This document shows positions 9,755 through 18,617 of a stretch of DNA of 64,000 nt, one piece after another. The DNA lies in NCBI RefSeq assembly GCF_001751365.1, contig NZ_LJGT01000038.1, positions 360,466-424,465 on the forward strand, given 5' to 3'. The stretch comes from Streptomyces abyssalis. Its GTDB lineage: Bacteria > Actinomycetota > Actinomycetes > Streptomycetales > Streptomycetaceae. The notes beneath the pieces were generated by a model that did no database searches, was not told the DNA's origin, and saw only the letters and a program-made list of their open reading frames with translations. The translations under genes were made by a program, and so were the position numbers. Numbering within the stretch: the first letter of the stretch is position 1; every line of letters starts with the position of its first letter.

Positions 9755-9770
9755 ACGTTCGGCCGAACGT
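9755..9770. promoter_or_regulatory. Perfect 16-bp palindrome in the fbiC / 9808 divergent region
   Basis: ACGTTCGGCCGAACGT is fully symmetric and lies 38 bases before the start of the rightward gene, just after a TACGGT that could serve as its -10. Position and symmetry suggest an operator for a dimeric regulator. The regulator is unknown. Confidence 0.4.
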
Positions 9771-9807
9771 GCGATGCCGTACCGACACCACAACTACGGG
9801 GGAACAC

Positions 9808-10410
9808 ATGCGAATTCGACTTCTGACCACTGCTGCCGTGCTGCTCCTGGGCATGCTGGGCGGAGGCGGCGCCGTCGCGCACGCCGCGTCCGGGCTTCAG
9901 GGAGGACCGGCGGCCGGGGCCGCGGTTCCGGGAGCTGCCGGTCCGGGAGCTGCGGGTCCGGTCTCGGGAGGGGATTCCGGCGGTACGTCCCACGGGGTGT
10001 CCGGCGACCGCGCGGGCGGCGGGGAGGGCGAGGACGGCGTACGTACGCAGGCGGCACCCGGCCGGGTCTCGGGCGGGGTCAGCAGCGGCGGGAGCAGGGG
10101 CGGCACGACGAGCAGCAGCTCCTCGAGTTCGTCCACGACCGGCGGCAGCACGGGCGGGACCGTCAGCACCGGCGGAGGCGTCAGCAAGACCAGCTCGGGC
10201 AGCAGCTCGAAGGGCGGCTCGACCCTCGGCAGGAACACGACGACCACCACCACGACCACGGCCGGCGGCGGCGGTCACAGCAGCACGGACTCCGTCGCCA
10301 AGAAGAGCAGCAGCCGATGGTGGCTGTGGGTCGTCATACCCGTCGTCCTCATCGTGATCGTGGCGGCGGCGCTGATCGTCTTCGCCGCGTCCCGGCGGCG
10401 GCGCGCCTGA
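9808..10410 (+). CDS. Low-complexity secreted / membrane-anchored protein, unknown function
   Basis: A 200-residue protein starting at ATG 9808 after GGGGGAA. It begins with a Sec-type signal peptide ([19 protein letters not shown] to AHA). The central 130 residues are almost entirely Gly, Ser, Thr, Pro and Ala, with runs of Ser and Thr around residues 105-150. A C-terminal membrane helix follows ([19 protein letters not shown]) and ends in RRRR. This is a type I surface-exposed, probably glycosylated or disordered stalk held by its C-terminal helix. No LPxTG sorting signal or catalytic motif is visible. Confidence 0.7.
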   Translation: MRIRLLTTAAVLLLGMLGGGGAVAHAASGLQGGPAAGAAVPGAAGPGAAGPVSGGDSGGTSHGVSGDRAGGGEGEDGVRTQAAPGRVSGGVSSGGSRGGTTSSSSSSSSTTGGSTGGTVSTGGGVSKTSSGSSSKGGSTLGRNTTTTTTTTAGGGGHSSTDSVAKKSSSRWWLWVVIPVVLIVIVAAALIVFAASRRRRA

Positions 10411-10623
10411 ACCGGGCTCCGGAGCAGCGTTACCGGAGGCTTCCGGGCCGGGCCCTCGCGTCCGCCGCGTGCACGGTTCCGGAGTTTTCCACAGGGGTTT
10501 CCCAGCCCGTCTCCGACGCGTACAACAGTGGTTCGTGGCGTCAAGGTGGGCGCCTCGGGACGACTTCAGGACGCGGTGCGGGACGGTGCGCCGCATCGGC
10601 CCGCGGGCCAGGGGGAGGCACAG

Positions 10624-12132
10624 ATGCCAGGTGTGGAGAGACGCGACATGCTCCGGCTGTCCGCGGTGGCCGGTGCCACGGGGGTGCTCACCCTCGGCGG
10701 CGTCAGCTTCGCCCGTGCCGCGGACGGCTCGGAGAAGTCCAGGACGGTGAAGGGCCATCTGCCCACGGGCGCGCCCGACTTCGTGTATCTGCCGGTCGAG
10801 GTCCCGGCCGGGGTCCGCGAGATCGAGGTGTCCTACACCTACGGCAAGCCGTCCGTCCCCGAGGGCACCAAGGGCAATGCCCTGGACATCGGCGTCTTCG
10901 ACGAGCGGGGCACGGCGCTCGGCGGCCGGGGCTTCCGTGGCTGGTCGGGCGGCGCGCGCGACCGGTTCACCATCAGCGCGGAGGAGGCGACGCCCGGCTA
11001 TCTGCCCGGTCCGGTCCGTGAGGGGACCTGGCATGTGGTCCTCGGTCCGTACACCGTCGCCCCGCAGGGCCTGGACTACGAGGTCACCGTCACCCTGCGG
11101 CACGGGGCTCCGGGCAGCACTCCGCGCCCCGTCCACCCGCCGGAGCGCGCAAGGGGCCGCGGCCGGGCCTGGTACCGGGGCGACTGCCATCTGCACACGG
11201 TGCACTCCGACGGCAAGCGCACGCCGGCGGAGACCGCCGCGGCCGCCCGTGAGGCGGGGCTCGACTTCATCGCCACCACGGAGCACAACACCACGTCGGG
11301 TCACGGCGCCTGGGAAGGGCTGTGGGACGAGGAGTTCCTGATCCTCTGCGGCGAGGAGGTCACCACCCGCAACGGCCATGTGCTGGCCCTCGGCACCGAC
11401 CCGGGCACCTTCGTCGACTGGCGCTACAGGGCGAGGGACGGCCACTTCCCGCGCTTCGCACGCCGCGTCCGCCGCGCGGGCGGCCTCGTCGTCCCGGCCC
11501 ACCCCGACTGCCCGTTCGTGGGCTGCCAGTGGAAGTTCGGTTACGAGGACGCGGACGCGGTGGAGGTGTGGAACGGCCCCTGGACGGCCGACGACGAGCT
11601 CGCCGTGGCCGCCTGGGACAACATGCTTCTGGCCCCGCGGTCCGGCCGGGGCCCGCTCCCTGCCTTGGGCAACAGCGACGCGCACGCCGAGCCGCAGGCC
11701 GTCGGCGTACCGCAGACGGTGGTCCTCGCGGAGGACCTGTCGCGGCAGGCCCTGCTGGAGGGCATACGAGCGGGCCGCAGCTACATCGCGGAGTCCTCGG
11801 AGGTCTCCGTGAGCCTCACGGCGAGCGGCGGGCACGGCGAACACGCGGACATCGGGGGGCGGTTGGCGGTGGACCCGGATGCGGAGGTCGCCGTACGCCT
11901 GGAGGTCTCGGGCGCGCCGGCGGGCGCCACGGCCCGGCTCCTCACCGACCAGGGCGAGATGTTCACCAGCCCGGCCTCGGCGGCGCCTCTGGAATGGCGG
12001 ACGACGGCGTCGCTGGCGGCGTACGTACGAGCGGAGATACGTCACCGTCCGCCCGTGGGGTCGCCCCCGGGTCTGCCGGGCGCCATGGCGGCGATGACCA
12101 ACCCGGTCCGGCTCGGCAGGGGCGGGGGCTGA
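10624..12132 (+). CDS. CehA/McbA-family PHP-domain metallohydrolase, Tat-type export signal
   Basis: 502 residues. The ATG at 10624 has a near-ideal GGGGGAGG ribosome site. The N-terminus carries a twin-arginine motif (RRDMLRLS) and a hydrophobic stretch ending in SFARA, so export of a folded metalloprotein is likely. A beta-rich region (about 40-170) precedes the PHP domain, whose metal ligands are visible in DCHLHTVHSDGK, ATTEHN, VVPAHPDCP and GNSDAHAE. CehA and McbA members hydrolyse carbamates or phosphoesters; the substrate here is not predictable. The 213-base gap upstream contains no gene. Confidence 0.88.
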   Translation: MPGVERRDMLRLSAVAGATGVLTLGGVSFARAADGSEKSRTVKGHLPTGAPDFVYLPVEVPAGVREIEVSYTYGKPSVPEGTKGNALDIGVFDERGTALGGRGFRGWSGGARDRFTISAEEATPGYLPGPVREGTWHVVLGPYTVAPQGLDYEVTVTLRHGAPGSTPRPVHPPERARGRGRAWYRGDCHLHTVHSDGKRTPAETAAAAREAGLDFIATTEHNTTSGHGAWEGLWDEEFLILCGEEVTTRNGHVLALGTDPGTFVDWRYRARDGHFPRFARRVRRAGGLVVPAHPDCPFVGCQWKFGYEDADAVEVWNGPWTADDELAVAAWDNMLLAPRSGRGPLPALGNSDAHAEPQAVGVPQTVVLAEDLSRQALLEGIRAGRSYIAESSEVSVSLTASGGHGEHADIGGRLAVDPDAEVAVRLEVSGAPAGATARLLTDQGEMFTSPASAAPLEWRTTASLAAYVRAEIRHRPPVGSPPGLPGAMAAMTNPVRLGRGGG

Positions 12133-12529
12133 CTCGCTGCGGCTGAGGCTCCCCGGGGGGCGACCGGTGTACGGGCCGTACGCGCGTACGTACGGGCCGA
12201 CGTCCTGACTGACGCAAGGGCGTGCCGGCGTGCCGGCTTACTGGCGTGCCGGCTTGCCGACGTGCCGGCGCCGCGCTTCCAGGAGCTGTCACCCGACCGG
12301 CCACTCGCCATCGGTCTCTGACTGAACTCTCCCTGTTTGCCCGCGGAATGCGATCAGTCGATGTGTACGGATGTTCCTGTTACGGGTGTGCACACCATGT
12401 GTCTGCGGCAGCATGTGGGGACCGCCGGGCGAGGAGAGCCGCAGGGGCGGCAGTCAGGGGGAGGCACGTTTCACCCCCGCCAGTCGACCGAACCACCGTT
12501 CACAGCAATCCAGTTGACCAAGGACGCCG
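12133..12529. promoter_or_regulatory. Conservon upstream region with repeats and palindromes
   Basis: About 400 bp without a gene. It contains the 14-bp palindrome CGTACGCGCGTACG (12177-12190) set between two copies of TACGGGCC, imperfect copies of GCGTGCCGGC around 12220-12270, and the perfect 12-bp palindrome GGTGTGCACACC (12385-12396) some 135 bases before cvnA. An AAGGA ribosome site precedes cvnA. Promoter elements could not be fixed with confidence. Confidence 0.45.
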
Positions 12530-14221
12530 ATGACCGACACACCGGTGGCGCTGATCGTGTTCCTCGCCTTGGGTACAGTCGCCGTCGTTCTGGCTCTGCT
12601 TCTCGTCCGCTCACGGCAGGAGCTGAGCAGGTCGCAGCTGCACACAGAGGCGACCGAGACGGAACTCGAGAGCGCGTCGCGGTACGCCGCGGACCTCGGG
12701 GCGCGGCTCCGGGCGGTCGAGGCCGAACTGCGGCATCTCGTGGGAGCCCGCATACCCGAACTGGCCACCTCCCTGGCCCACTCCAACGTGCCCGTACCGG
12801 GTCCGCTCGGGACCGCCACGCTGAGCCCCGACCTCGACCGGTCCCTCGACGCCGTGCTCACTCAGGTCAGGGAGGAGGTCACCAAGGAGCGCCTGCGCGT
12901 CGACGCTGCCGCCCAGGCAGCCATGCGCGGCGCGACCACCACCATCCAGGCGCTGCTCTACCAATTGCAGACCCTCCTCCAGCGGATGCAGGAGAAGTAC
13001 GAGGACCCGCTCGTCGCCGAGGACTTGCTGGCGGCCGACTTCCTCAACGAACAGGCCCTGCGCCGCATCCAGTCGACGGCGGTGGTGTGCGGTGCCTGGC
13101 CGGGTCTGACGCGGGAGAACTCACACCTCGCCGATGTCGTCGTCGGTGCCTCGTCCCGGCTCAGCGGCTACGAACGCGTCCAGGTCACCAACCTGCTGCG
13201 CGACCCGGTCGGCGTCGTCGCACGCGCGGTCGAGCCGGTCGCCGTGACGCTGACGGAGCTGATGGCCAACGCGCTGCACTACTCCCACCCCGAGCTTCCC
13301 GTCGTCGTCACGCTCCAGCAGGGCAACAGCGGCGTCTCGGTGATCATCGACGACGCGGGCGTCGGCATGACCTCGGAGGAGCTCACCCGCGCCAAGCGGC
13401 TGATGTCGGGCGACGAGGCGATCCTCATCACGGAGCTCGGCGATCCTCCGCGCAACGGCTTCGCGGCCGTGGGTCAGCTCGTGCGCCAGTACGGCTTCAG
13501 CACGCACGCCGAGGCCTCCCCGTACGGAGGCGTGCGTGCGGTCGTGCACATACCCGGCGAGCCCCTGCTCACGCTGCTCGACGAGGAGGAGCACCCCCTG
13601 TCGGCGATGGCACCGACGGCCCCGTACGGCACGCCCGTACTGCCGGGGCGTGCCGCCACGGACGCCCGTGCGCCGGACCCGTCCGAGGCCGGGGGCACAG
13701 GCGCGGCGTCCGGGTCCCCGGGCACGGCGGAGGCGGAGGAGCTGCCGCGCCGTCGCAGGCGGAGCCGTGCAGACGCACAGCGGAAGGCGGAGAGCGCCGG
13801 CGCCGCCGGCGCGAGCCTCACGGGCGTCACGGATTCCCCGGCCGCCACGGGTACTGACGTGCCCGGCGCGGCCGGTCCGTCCCCGGTCCCGGAGACATCG
13901 GAAGGGCCCGGCTCCGGCTCCGGAGTGGCCACCGCTCCGCCCTCGACGCCCGAGGAGAGCGCCGAGCGCTGGGCCGCGTTCCAGAAGGGCACCGCCTCCG
14001 GACGCGCCGCCGCGGCGGACCGGGAGAGCCCCACGGCCGCAAGCCCCACCACCGCAACTCCCACGGCCGCAAGCCCCACCACCCCAAGCCCCACGAGCAG
14101 GCCGGGCGAAGCAGGCGAGCCGGCCGAGACCGGCACGACAAGCGAGACCGGCGGGACCGGCGGCGACGCAGGAGACGAAGACGCCGGTCCCGGTGCAGCC
14201 GAAGGGAATCAGCCCGTATGA
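12530..14221 (+). CDS. cvnA: Conservon protein CvnA, membrane histidine-kinase-like ATPase
   Basis: 563 residues. One N-terminal membrane helix (about 7-27), a coiled-coil region, and a HATPase_c domain at about 215-345 with the N-box LTELMANALHYS and the G-box IIDDAGVGMT. There is no periplasmic sensor loop. The C-terminal 200 residues are a Pro/Ser/Thr/Glu-rich tail with tandem SPTTA-type repeats (DNA 14030-14100). CvnA proteins head conservons, membrane complexes in which a kinase-like protein, a roadblock protein, a DUF742 protein and a Ras-like GTPase act together. The stop overlaps the start of cvnB (ATGA), so translation is coupled. Confidence 0.93.
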   Translation: MTDTPVALIVFLALGTVAVVLALLLVRSRQELSRSQLHTEATETELESASRYAADLGARLRAVEAELRHLVGARIPELATSLAHSNVPVPGPLGTATLSPDLDRSLDAVLTQVREEVTKERLRVDAAAQAAMRGATTTIQALLYQLQTLLQRMQEKYEDPLVAEDLLAADFLNEQALRRIQSTAVVCGAWPGLTRENSHLADVVVGASSRLSGYERVQVTNLLRDPVGVVARAVEPVAVTLTELMANALHYSHPELPVVVTLQQGNSGVSVIIDDAGVGMTSEELTRAKRLMSGDEAILITELGDPPRNGFAAVGQLVRQYGFSTHAEASPYGGVRAVVHIPGEPLLTLLDEEEHPLSAMAPTAPYGTPVLPGRAATDARAPDPSEAGGTGAASGSPGTAEAEELPRRRRRSRADAQRKAESAGAAGASLTGVTDSPAATGTDVPGAAGPSPVPETSEGPGSGSGVATAPPSTPEESAERWAAFQKGTASGRAAAADRESPTAASPTTATPTAASPTTPSPTSRPGEAGEPAETGTTSETGGTGGDAGDEDAGPGAAEGNQPV

Positions 14222-14643
14222 CCACTCCCGCCCGCCGTTCCGTCCGGGAGGACACCTCCTGGGTGCTGGCCCCGCTCCTCGAACTGCCGCATGTCATCCA
14301 CGCGGCCGTCATCTCCGGTGACGGTCTCATCGAGGGCCGTTCGCCGAATCTGGAGCGGGACTCCGCGGAGGGCGTCGCCGCGATGCTCTCCGCCCTGCAG
14401 GGAGCCGCCCGTACCACCACGGCGGCCTTCGCCGGCGAGTACGACGTCAAGCTGCGGCAGACCGTGATCGAGTCCGATCTGGGCTGGGTGTTCGCGATAC
14501 CCGCTGGCGAGAACACCTGCCTCGCTGTCTTCGCCGGCCCCGAGGTCAACATGGGCGTCGTCACGCACCAGATGCAGGTCCAGGTGGCCACCCTGGGCTC
14601 GAAGACCATGAACAGCCCCACACGGAGCGACAGTCCGGGATGA
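14218..14643 (+). CDS. cvnB: Conservon protein CvnB, roadblock/LC7 domain
   Basis: 141 residues. It is the roadblock/LC7 fold typical of prokaryotic GTPase regulators (AAVISGDGLIEG, then EGVAAMLSALQGAARTT, and LGWVFAIPAGENTCLAVFAG). It probably binds the Ras-like protein CvnD at the membrane. It overlaps cvnA and cvnC by four bases at each end, consistent with one polycistronic message. Confidence 0.93.
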   Translation: MTTPARRSVREDTSWVLAPLLELPHVIHAAVISGDGLIEGRSPNLERDSAEGVAAMLSALQGAARTTTAAFAGEYDVKLRQTVIESDLGWVFAIPAGENTCLAVFAGPEVNMGVVTHQMQVQVATLGSKTMNSPTRSDSPG

Positions 14644-15005
14644 ATCCGCCGCGTGACCAACGACGTCTCGTGCCCGCGTATCTGGCCACGACCGGACGCG
14701 CGCGGCCCAGCCGCAACACGCTCGACCGGCTCACCGTGCTGCACGCCCCCGCGGACCCGTCGGAAACCGGCCTGCGCCCGCAGCAGCGGCGCCTGCTGGA
14801 GCTGCTGCAGCCCGGGCCGCTCTCGTTGGCCGAGGCCGCCGCGCATCTGCGGCTGCCGGTCAGCGTGGTGAAGGTCATGGTGGCCGACCTCGTCGACGCG
14901 GGTCACCTCTCGGCCCGCGCCCCCGTACCCGACGCCGAACTGCCCGAGCGGCAGATTCTGGAGAAAGTTCTCGATGGACTCCGCACTCTCAAGTCCTCCC
15001 GATGA
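14640..15005 (+). CDS. cvnC: Conservon protein CvnC, DUF742
   Basis: 121 residues. DUF742 with its winged-helix-like core (LLELLQPGPLSLAEAAAHL, then VVKVMVADLVDAGHL). The order and ATGA coupling with cvnB fix its identity. Its biochemical role in conservons is not established; a protein-interaction or DNA-binding role has been proposed for the fold. Confidence 0.9.
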   Translation: MNPPRDQRRLVPAYLATTGRARPSRNTLDRLTVLHAPADPSETGLRPQQRRLLELLQPGPLSLAEAAAHLRLPVSVVKVMVADLVDAGHLSARAPVPDAELPERQILEKVLDGLRTLKSSR

Positions 15006-15702
15006 CAACCACGGTGACGATTCCGGGGCCGATCTCGGTGACAACTCCGGTGACGAAGGTGACGTACCGCCGTCAGTCCGCGGCGCAAGTCGGCGCACCG
15101 GCGCCGTCACCGCTCCCGGGACCGGCATGTACCTGGACGGCGAGCGCACCCAGACCCTGGTGAAGCTGCTGGTGGCGGGCCCCTTCGGCGTCGGCAAGAC
15201 CACCTTCATCCGTTCGCTGTCGGAGACGGAGCCGCTGCACACGGAGGAGGTGATGACGAGCGGAAGCGCGGCAGTCGACGACCTCTCGGGAATCCGGGAG
15301 AAGTCCACGACCACGGTGGCGATCGACTTCGGGCGTCTGACGCTTCCCGGTGATCTGGTGCTGTACATGTTCGGCACACCCGGCCAGCGCCGCTTCTCGC
15401 CGCTGTGGCAGGACATCTCGCGGGGCGCGCTGGGGGCGCTCGTCCTCGCCGACACCCGTCGCCTGTCCGACTCCTTCGAGGTGATGGACATGATCGAGGA
15501 CGCGGGCCTGCGCTACGCGGTCGCCGTCAACGCCTTCCCCGACTCCCCCTCGCACCGGCCCGCAACGCTCCGCGACCATCTCGACCTGCTGCCCGACACC
15601 CCGCTCGTGCTGTGCGACGCGCGCGACCGCGACCAGGCCACCGACGCGCTGATCGGACTCGTGGGCCACGTGCTCGCCCTCACGCCTGAGGAGACAGCGT
15701 GA
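14974..15702 (+). CDS. cvnD: Conservon protein CvnD, Ras-like GTPase (DUF397-unrelated ATP/GTP-binding)
   Basis: 242 residues. The ATG at 14974 lies 32 bases inside cvnC. An acidic N-terminal extension of about 55 residues precedes the GTPase core: P-loop GPFGVGKTT (69-77), switch region with TTTVAIDFG, G3-like FGTPGQRRF, and NAFPDS in place of the classical NKxD. It belongs to the MglA-like small GTPase group used by conservons. It would switch conservon signalling under control of CvnB. Confidence 0.92.
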   Translation: MDSALSSPPDDNHGDDSGADLGDNSGDEGDVPPSVRGASRRTGAVTAPGTGMYLDGERTQTLVKLLVAGPFGVGKTTFIRSLSETEPLHTEEVMTSGSAAVDDLSGIREKSTTTVAIDFGRLTLPGDLVLYMFGTPGQRRFSPLWQDISRGALGALVLADTRRLSDSFEVMDMIEDAGLRYAVAVNAFPDSPSHRPATLRDHLDLLPDTPLVLCDARDRDQATDALIGLVGHVLALTPEETA

Positions 15703-17285
15703 CCGCCACACCCGGACCAGGCACACCCGAACCGCCCCCTCCCGAGGCAGGCACGTCCGCGCCGGGCGCGTCCGCAGCAGGCACGTCCGCAGCAGGCACG
15801 TCCGGGCCGGGCGCGTCCGGGCCGCCGCGCGGTGTCATGCCCGCCCCCAGGGGCGAACCGCACCACGAGATCGCGCAGTTGTACGGGCCGGAATTCGCCG
15901 CGGACCCGCACGCCGTCTACGACCGGCTGCGTCGCTACGGCGCGCTCGCACCGGTCGAGATCTCGCCGGGCGTCATGGCGATGCTGGTCACCGACTACCG
16001 GGCGGCGCTCGACCTCCTGCACGACCCCGTCACCTGGTCCAAGGACTCGCGGAACTGGCAGGAGACGCTCCCCGAGGACTCACCCATCCTGCCGATGCTC
16101 GGCTGGCGGCCCAACGTCATGTTCAACGACGGTGACGTGCACGCCCGTTACCGCCAGGCGATCACGGACGCCTTCGACCGCATCCCGCCGCACGAGCTGC
16201 GCGCGATGGTGGTGAGCATCTCGGACTCGCTCATAGCCGAGTTCGGCGCGGACGGACGAGCAGATCTGATGGGCCAGTTCGCCCGGCTGCTGCCGCTGAA
16301 GCTCTTCAACCGGCTCTTCGGGCTGCCCGACTCCTACAGCGAGCAGCTCATCCGCTCCCTGGCCGGGATGATGGAGGGCGACCCCGAGGAGGCGTCGGCG
16401 GCGGGGGACGAGTTCCAGGGCTACATGAACGAGCTGATCACGGCCAAGAAGCAGGTACGCGGCCGGGATCTGACGTCGTGGTTCCTGGACCACCCTGTCG
16501 GGCTCAGCGACGAGGAAGTCGCCCACCAGATGGTGCTGACCATGGGCGCAGGCCACGAGCCGACGACCAACCTCGTCGGCAACGCCCTGGCCCGCATGCT
16601 CACCGACGACCGCTACTACAGCACGCTGTCCGGCGGCGCCCTCACCCCGCGCGACGCCATCCAGGACGTCCTGCTGAACGAGCCGCCGATCACCAACTAC
16701 TCGGCCCATTACCCGAAAAGGGACGTCTACTTCCACGGCACATGGATTCGTAAGGGCCAGCTCGTCATGGTCTCGTACGCGGCGGCCGGCGCGGCCCACG
16801 GCCGTACGGGCACGGGCGCGGGTGCGGGCCCGGGCGCGGGTGCGGGCCCGGGTGACGGCGCGGGCGCGGGCGGCAGCGGTGCGAGCGGTTCCGGCGGCGG
16901 CGCCCATCTGGCGTGGTCGGCGGGCCCGCACTCCTGCCCCGTGCCCCGCGCCGCACTGCTGATCGCGACCACCGCCATCGAGCGGCTCTGCGCATGGCTG
17001 TCCGACATCCAGCTGACCGTCCCGCACGACCAACTCACCTACAGGCCAGGGCCGTTCCACCGCGCCCTGACACACCTGCCCGCACAGTTCACTCCCATCA
17101 GCCCCGACCAGGCAGGAGCCACCCCATGGGACAGCAGGGACACAGGACAGGACCGGGGCGGCAGGCCCGAGGAGGAGAGCAGGCAGACGCCGCAGCCCCC
17201 GGGCCCGTCCCCATCGACCCCGCCGGAAGGGCCATCCACGCCGAGGCCGACAGCCTCCGCGGATCCGGCCCCGCCGCCCTCGTAG
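15699..17285 (+). CDS. cvnE: Conservon cytochrome P450, CYP157-like, lacking the ExxR motif
   Basis: 528 residues, GTG start overlapping the cvnD stop (GTGA). Helix I is intact (MGAGHEPTTN) and the haem ligand Cys413 lies in WSAGPHSCPVP. The helix-K position that normally reads ExxR is EPPI (328-331), so the salt-bridge Arg is missing, a trait known for the CYP157 family. A Gly/Ala/Pro repeat insert (about 365-400) sits just before the haem loop. The C-terminal 75 residues are Pro-rich and partly overlap the next gene. Catalytic competence is uncertain; a redox-sensing or partner role within the conservon is possible. Confidence 0.88.
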   Translation: MTATPGPGTPEPPPPEAGTSAPGASAAGTSAAGTSGPGASGPPRGVMPAPRGEPHHEIAQLYGPEFAADPHAVYDRLRRYGALAPVEISPGVMAMLVTDYRAALDLLHDPVTWSKDSRNWQETLPEDSPILPMLGWRPNVMFNDGDVHARYRQAITDAFDRIPPHELRAMVVSISDSLIAEFGADGRADLMGQFARLLPLKLFNRLFGLPDSYSEQLIRSLAGMMEGDPEEASAAGDEFQGYMNELITAKKQVRGRDLTSWFLDHPVGLSDEEVAHQMVLTMGAGHEPTTNLVGNALARMLTDDRYYSTLSGGALTPRDAIQDVLLNEPPITNYSAHYPKRDVYFHGTWIRKGQLVMVSYAAAGAAHGRTGTGAGAGPGAGAGPGDGAGAGGSGASGSGGGAHLAWSAGPHSCPVPRAALLIATTAIERLCAWLSDIQLTVPHDQLTYRPGPFHRALTHLPAQFTPISPDQAGATPWDSRDTGQDRGGRPEEESRQTPQPPGPSPSTPPEGPSTPRPTASADPAPPPS

Positions 17286-18421
17286 AGCTTCCCGCCGGCA
17301 TCCAGGCGTGGTCCGTCAGCAGCTTCGACCTGCTCAAGCAGCTGCTGACGGACGACCGTGTCTCCAAGGATCCGCGGCGGCACTGGCCGGCCTGGCAGCG
17401 CGGCGAGTTCCACGACACGTGGATACGTTCCTGGGTGGGCGTCACCAACATGTTCAGCTCGTACGGCACAGAGCACCGCCGTCTGCGCAAGCTCGTCGCA
17501 CCCGCCTTCACCGGCCGCCGCACGGAGGCGATGCTGCCCCGCGTCGAGCGGATAACGGGCGAACTGCTCGACGCGATGGCCGCGTTACCGCGCGGCGAGA
17601 AGGCCGACCTGCGCAGCGCCTACGCGCATCCACTGCCGATGGGAGTCATCTGCGAACTCTTCGGCATCCCCGACGAGCAGCGACCGGGCATGGCACGTCT
17701 CGTCGAGAAGATCATGGACACCTCCGCGTCGCCCGAGGAGGCGGCCCGCACGGCGGAGGAGGTGCAGAGCACGTTCGGCGCCCTCGTCCAGCTCAAGAGG
17801 GAGCAGCCCGGCGAGGATCTGACCAGCGTGCTGGTCTCCGCACGTGACGACGAGACGGGCTCGAAGCTCTCCGAGGCCGAACTGCTCGACACGCTCCTGC
17901 TCGTCATCGGCGCCGGCCACGAGACGACCGTGAACCTGATCGGCAACGCGGTGCACGCTCTGCTCACCCACCCCGCCCAGCTCGAACTCGTCCGCAGCGG
18001 CGAGGTCCCGTGGAACGACGTCATCGAGGAGACGCTGCGCTGGGCCCCCAGCATCGCCTCGCTGCCGCTGCGTTACGCCGTCGAGGACATCGCCCTTCCC
18101 TCAGGCGCGACGATCCGGCAGGGCGAGGCGATCCTCGCCACGTACGCCGCGGCCGGGCGCGACCCGGGGCGGCACGGCGCCGACGCGGGGCAGTTCGACG
18201 TGCAGCGCACAGACGTGGAGCATCTGTCGTTCGGACACGGCGTGCACTTCTGCCTGGGCGCCCCCCTTGCGCGCATGGAAGCCCGTACTGCGCTCCCAGC
18301 GCTCTTCGAGCGCTTCCCAGAGCTGTCTCTCGCCGTCCCGCCGGAGGAGTTGGAGCAGGTGGAGTCCTTCATCGCGCACGGCTACCGGACGCTGCCGGTG
18401 CTGCTGCACGGCCCCGGCTGA
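17126..18421 (+). CDS. cvnF: Conservon cytochrome P450, CYP154-like
   Basis: 431 residues with all P450 hallmarks: helix I IGAGHETTVN, ExxR as ETLR (Glu302, Arg305), and haem loop FGHGVHFCLGAP with Cys376. The ATG at 17126 follows CAGGAG and gives the normal CYP154 N-terminus (PAGRAIHAEADSLRGSGPA). It starts 160 bases inside cvnE in another frame. It is the last gene of the conservon. The substrate is unknown. Confidence 0.93.
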   Translation: MGQQGHRTGPGRQARGGEQADAAAPGPVPIDPAGRAIHAEADSLRGSGPAALVELPAGIQAWSVSSFDLLKQLLTDDRVSKDPRRHWPAWQRGEFHDTWIRSWVGVTNMFSSYGTEHRRLRKLVAPAFTGRRTEAMLPRVERITGELLDAMAALPRGEKADLRSAYAHPLPMGVICELFGIPDEQRPGMARLVEKIMDTSASPEEAARTAEEVQSTFGALVQLKREQPGEDLTSVLVSARDDETGSKLSEAELLDTLLLVIGAGHETTVNLIGNAVHALLTHPAQLELVRSGEVPWNDVIEETLRWAPSIASLPLRYAVEDIALPSGATIRQGEAILATYAAAGRDPGRHGADAGQFDVQRTDVEHLSFGHGVHFCLGAPLARMEARTALPALFERFPELSLAVPPEELEQVESFIAHGYRTLPVLLHGPG

Positions 18422-18617
18422 CACCACCGCTCCCATGACACCCGGACGCCCCGGCCTCCCCACCCGCCGCCCCCGTGGAGGTGCTGTTACCACACCAATC
18501 GCCCCTGTTCCGTGCAAAGTTCGAAGGACTCGTAGAGGAGCCGGGGCCCTGATGACGTATAGCTGACAAGCAAGGCAGACTGACCCCTGCGGAGTGGGAT
18601 GAAGAGCGCAGGGGGCC

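Noticed and set aside
10485..10493. TTTTCCACA resembling a DnaA box
   Set aside because: Single isolated near-match with no cluster, no A/T-rich unwinding region and no replication genes nearby.
12220..12270. GCGTGCCGGC copies as an insertion-element end or REP element
   Set aside because: Copies are imperfect and direct, with no transposase, no target duplication and no consistent stem.
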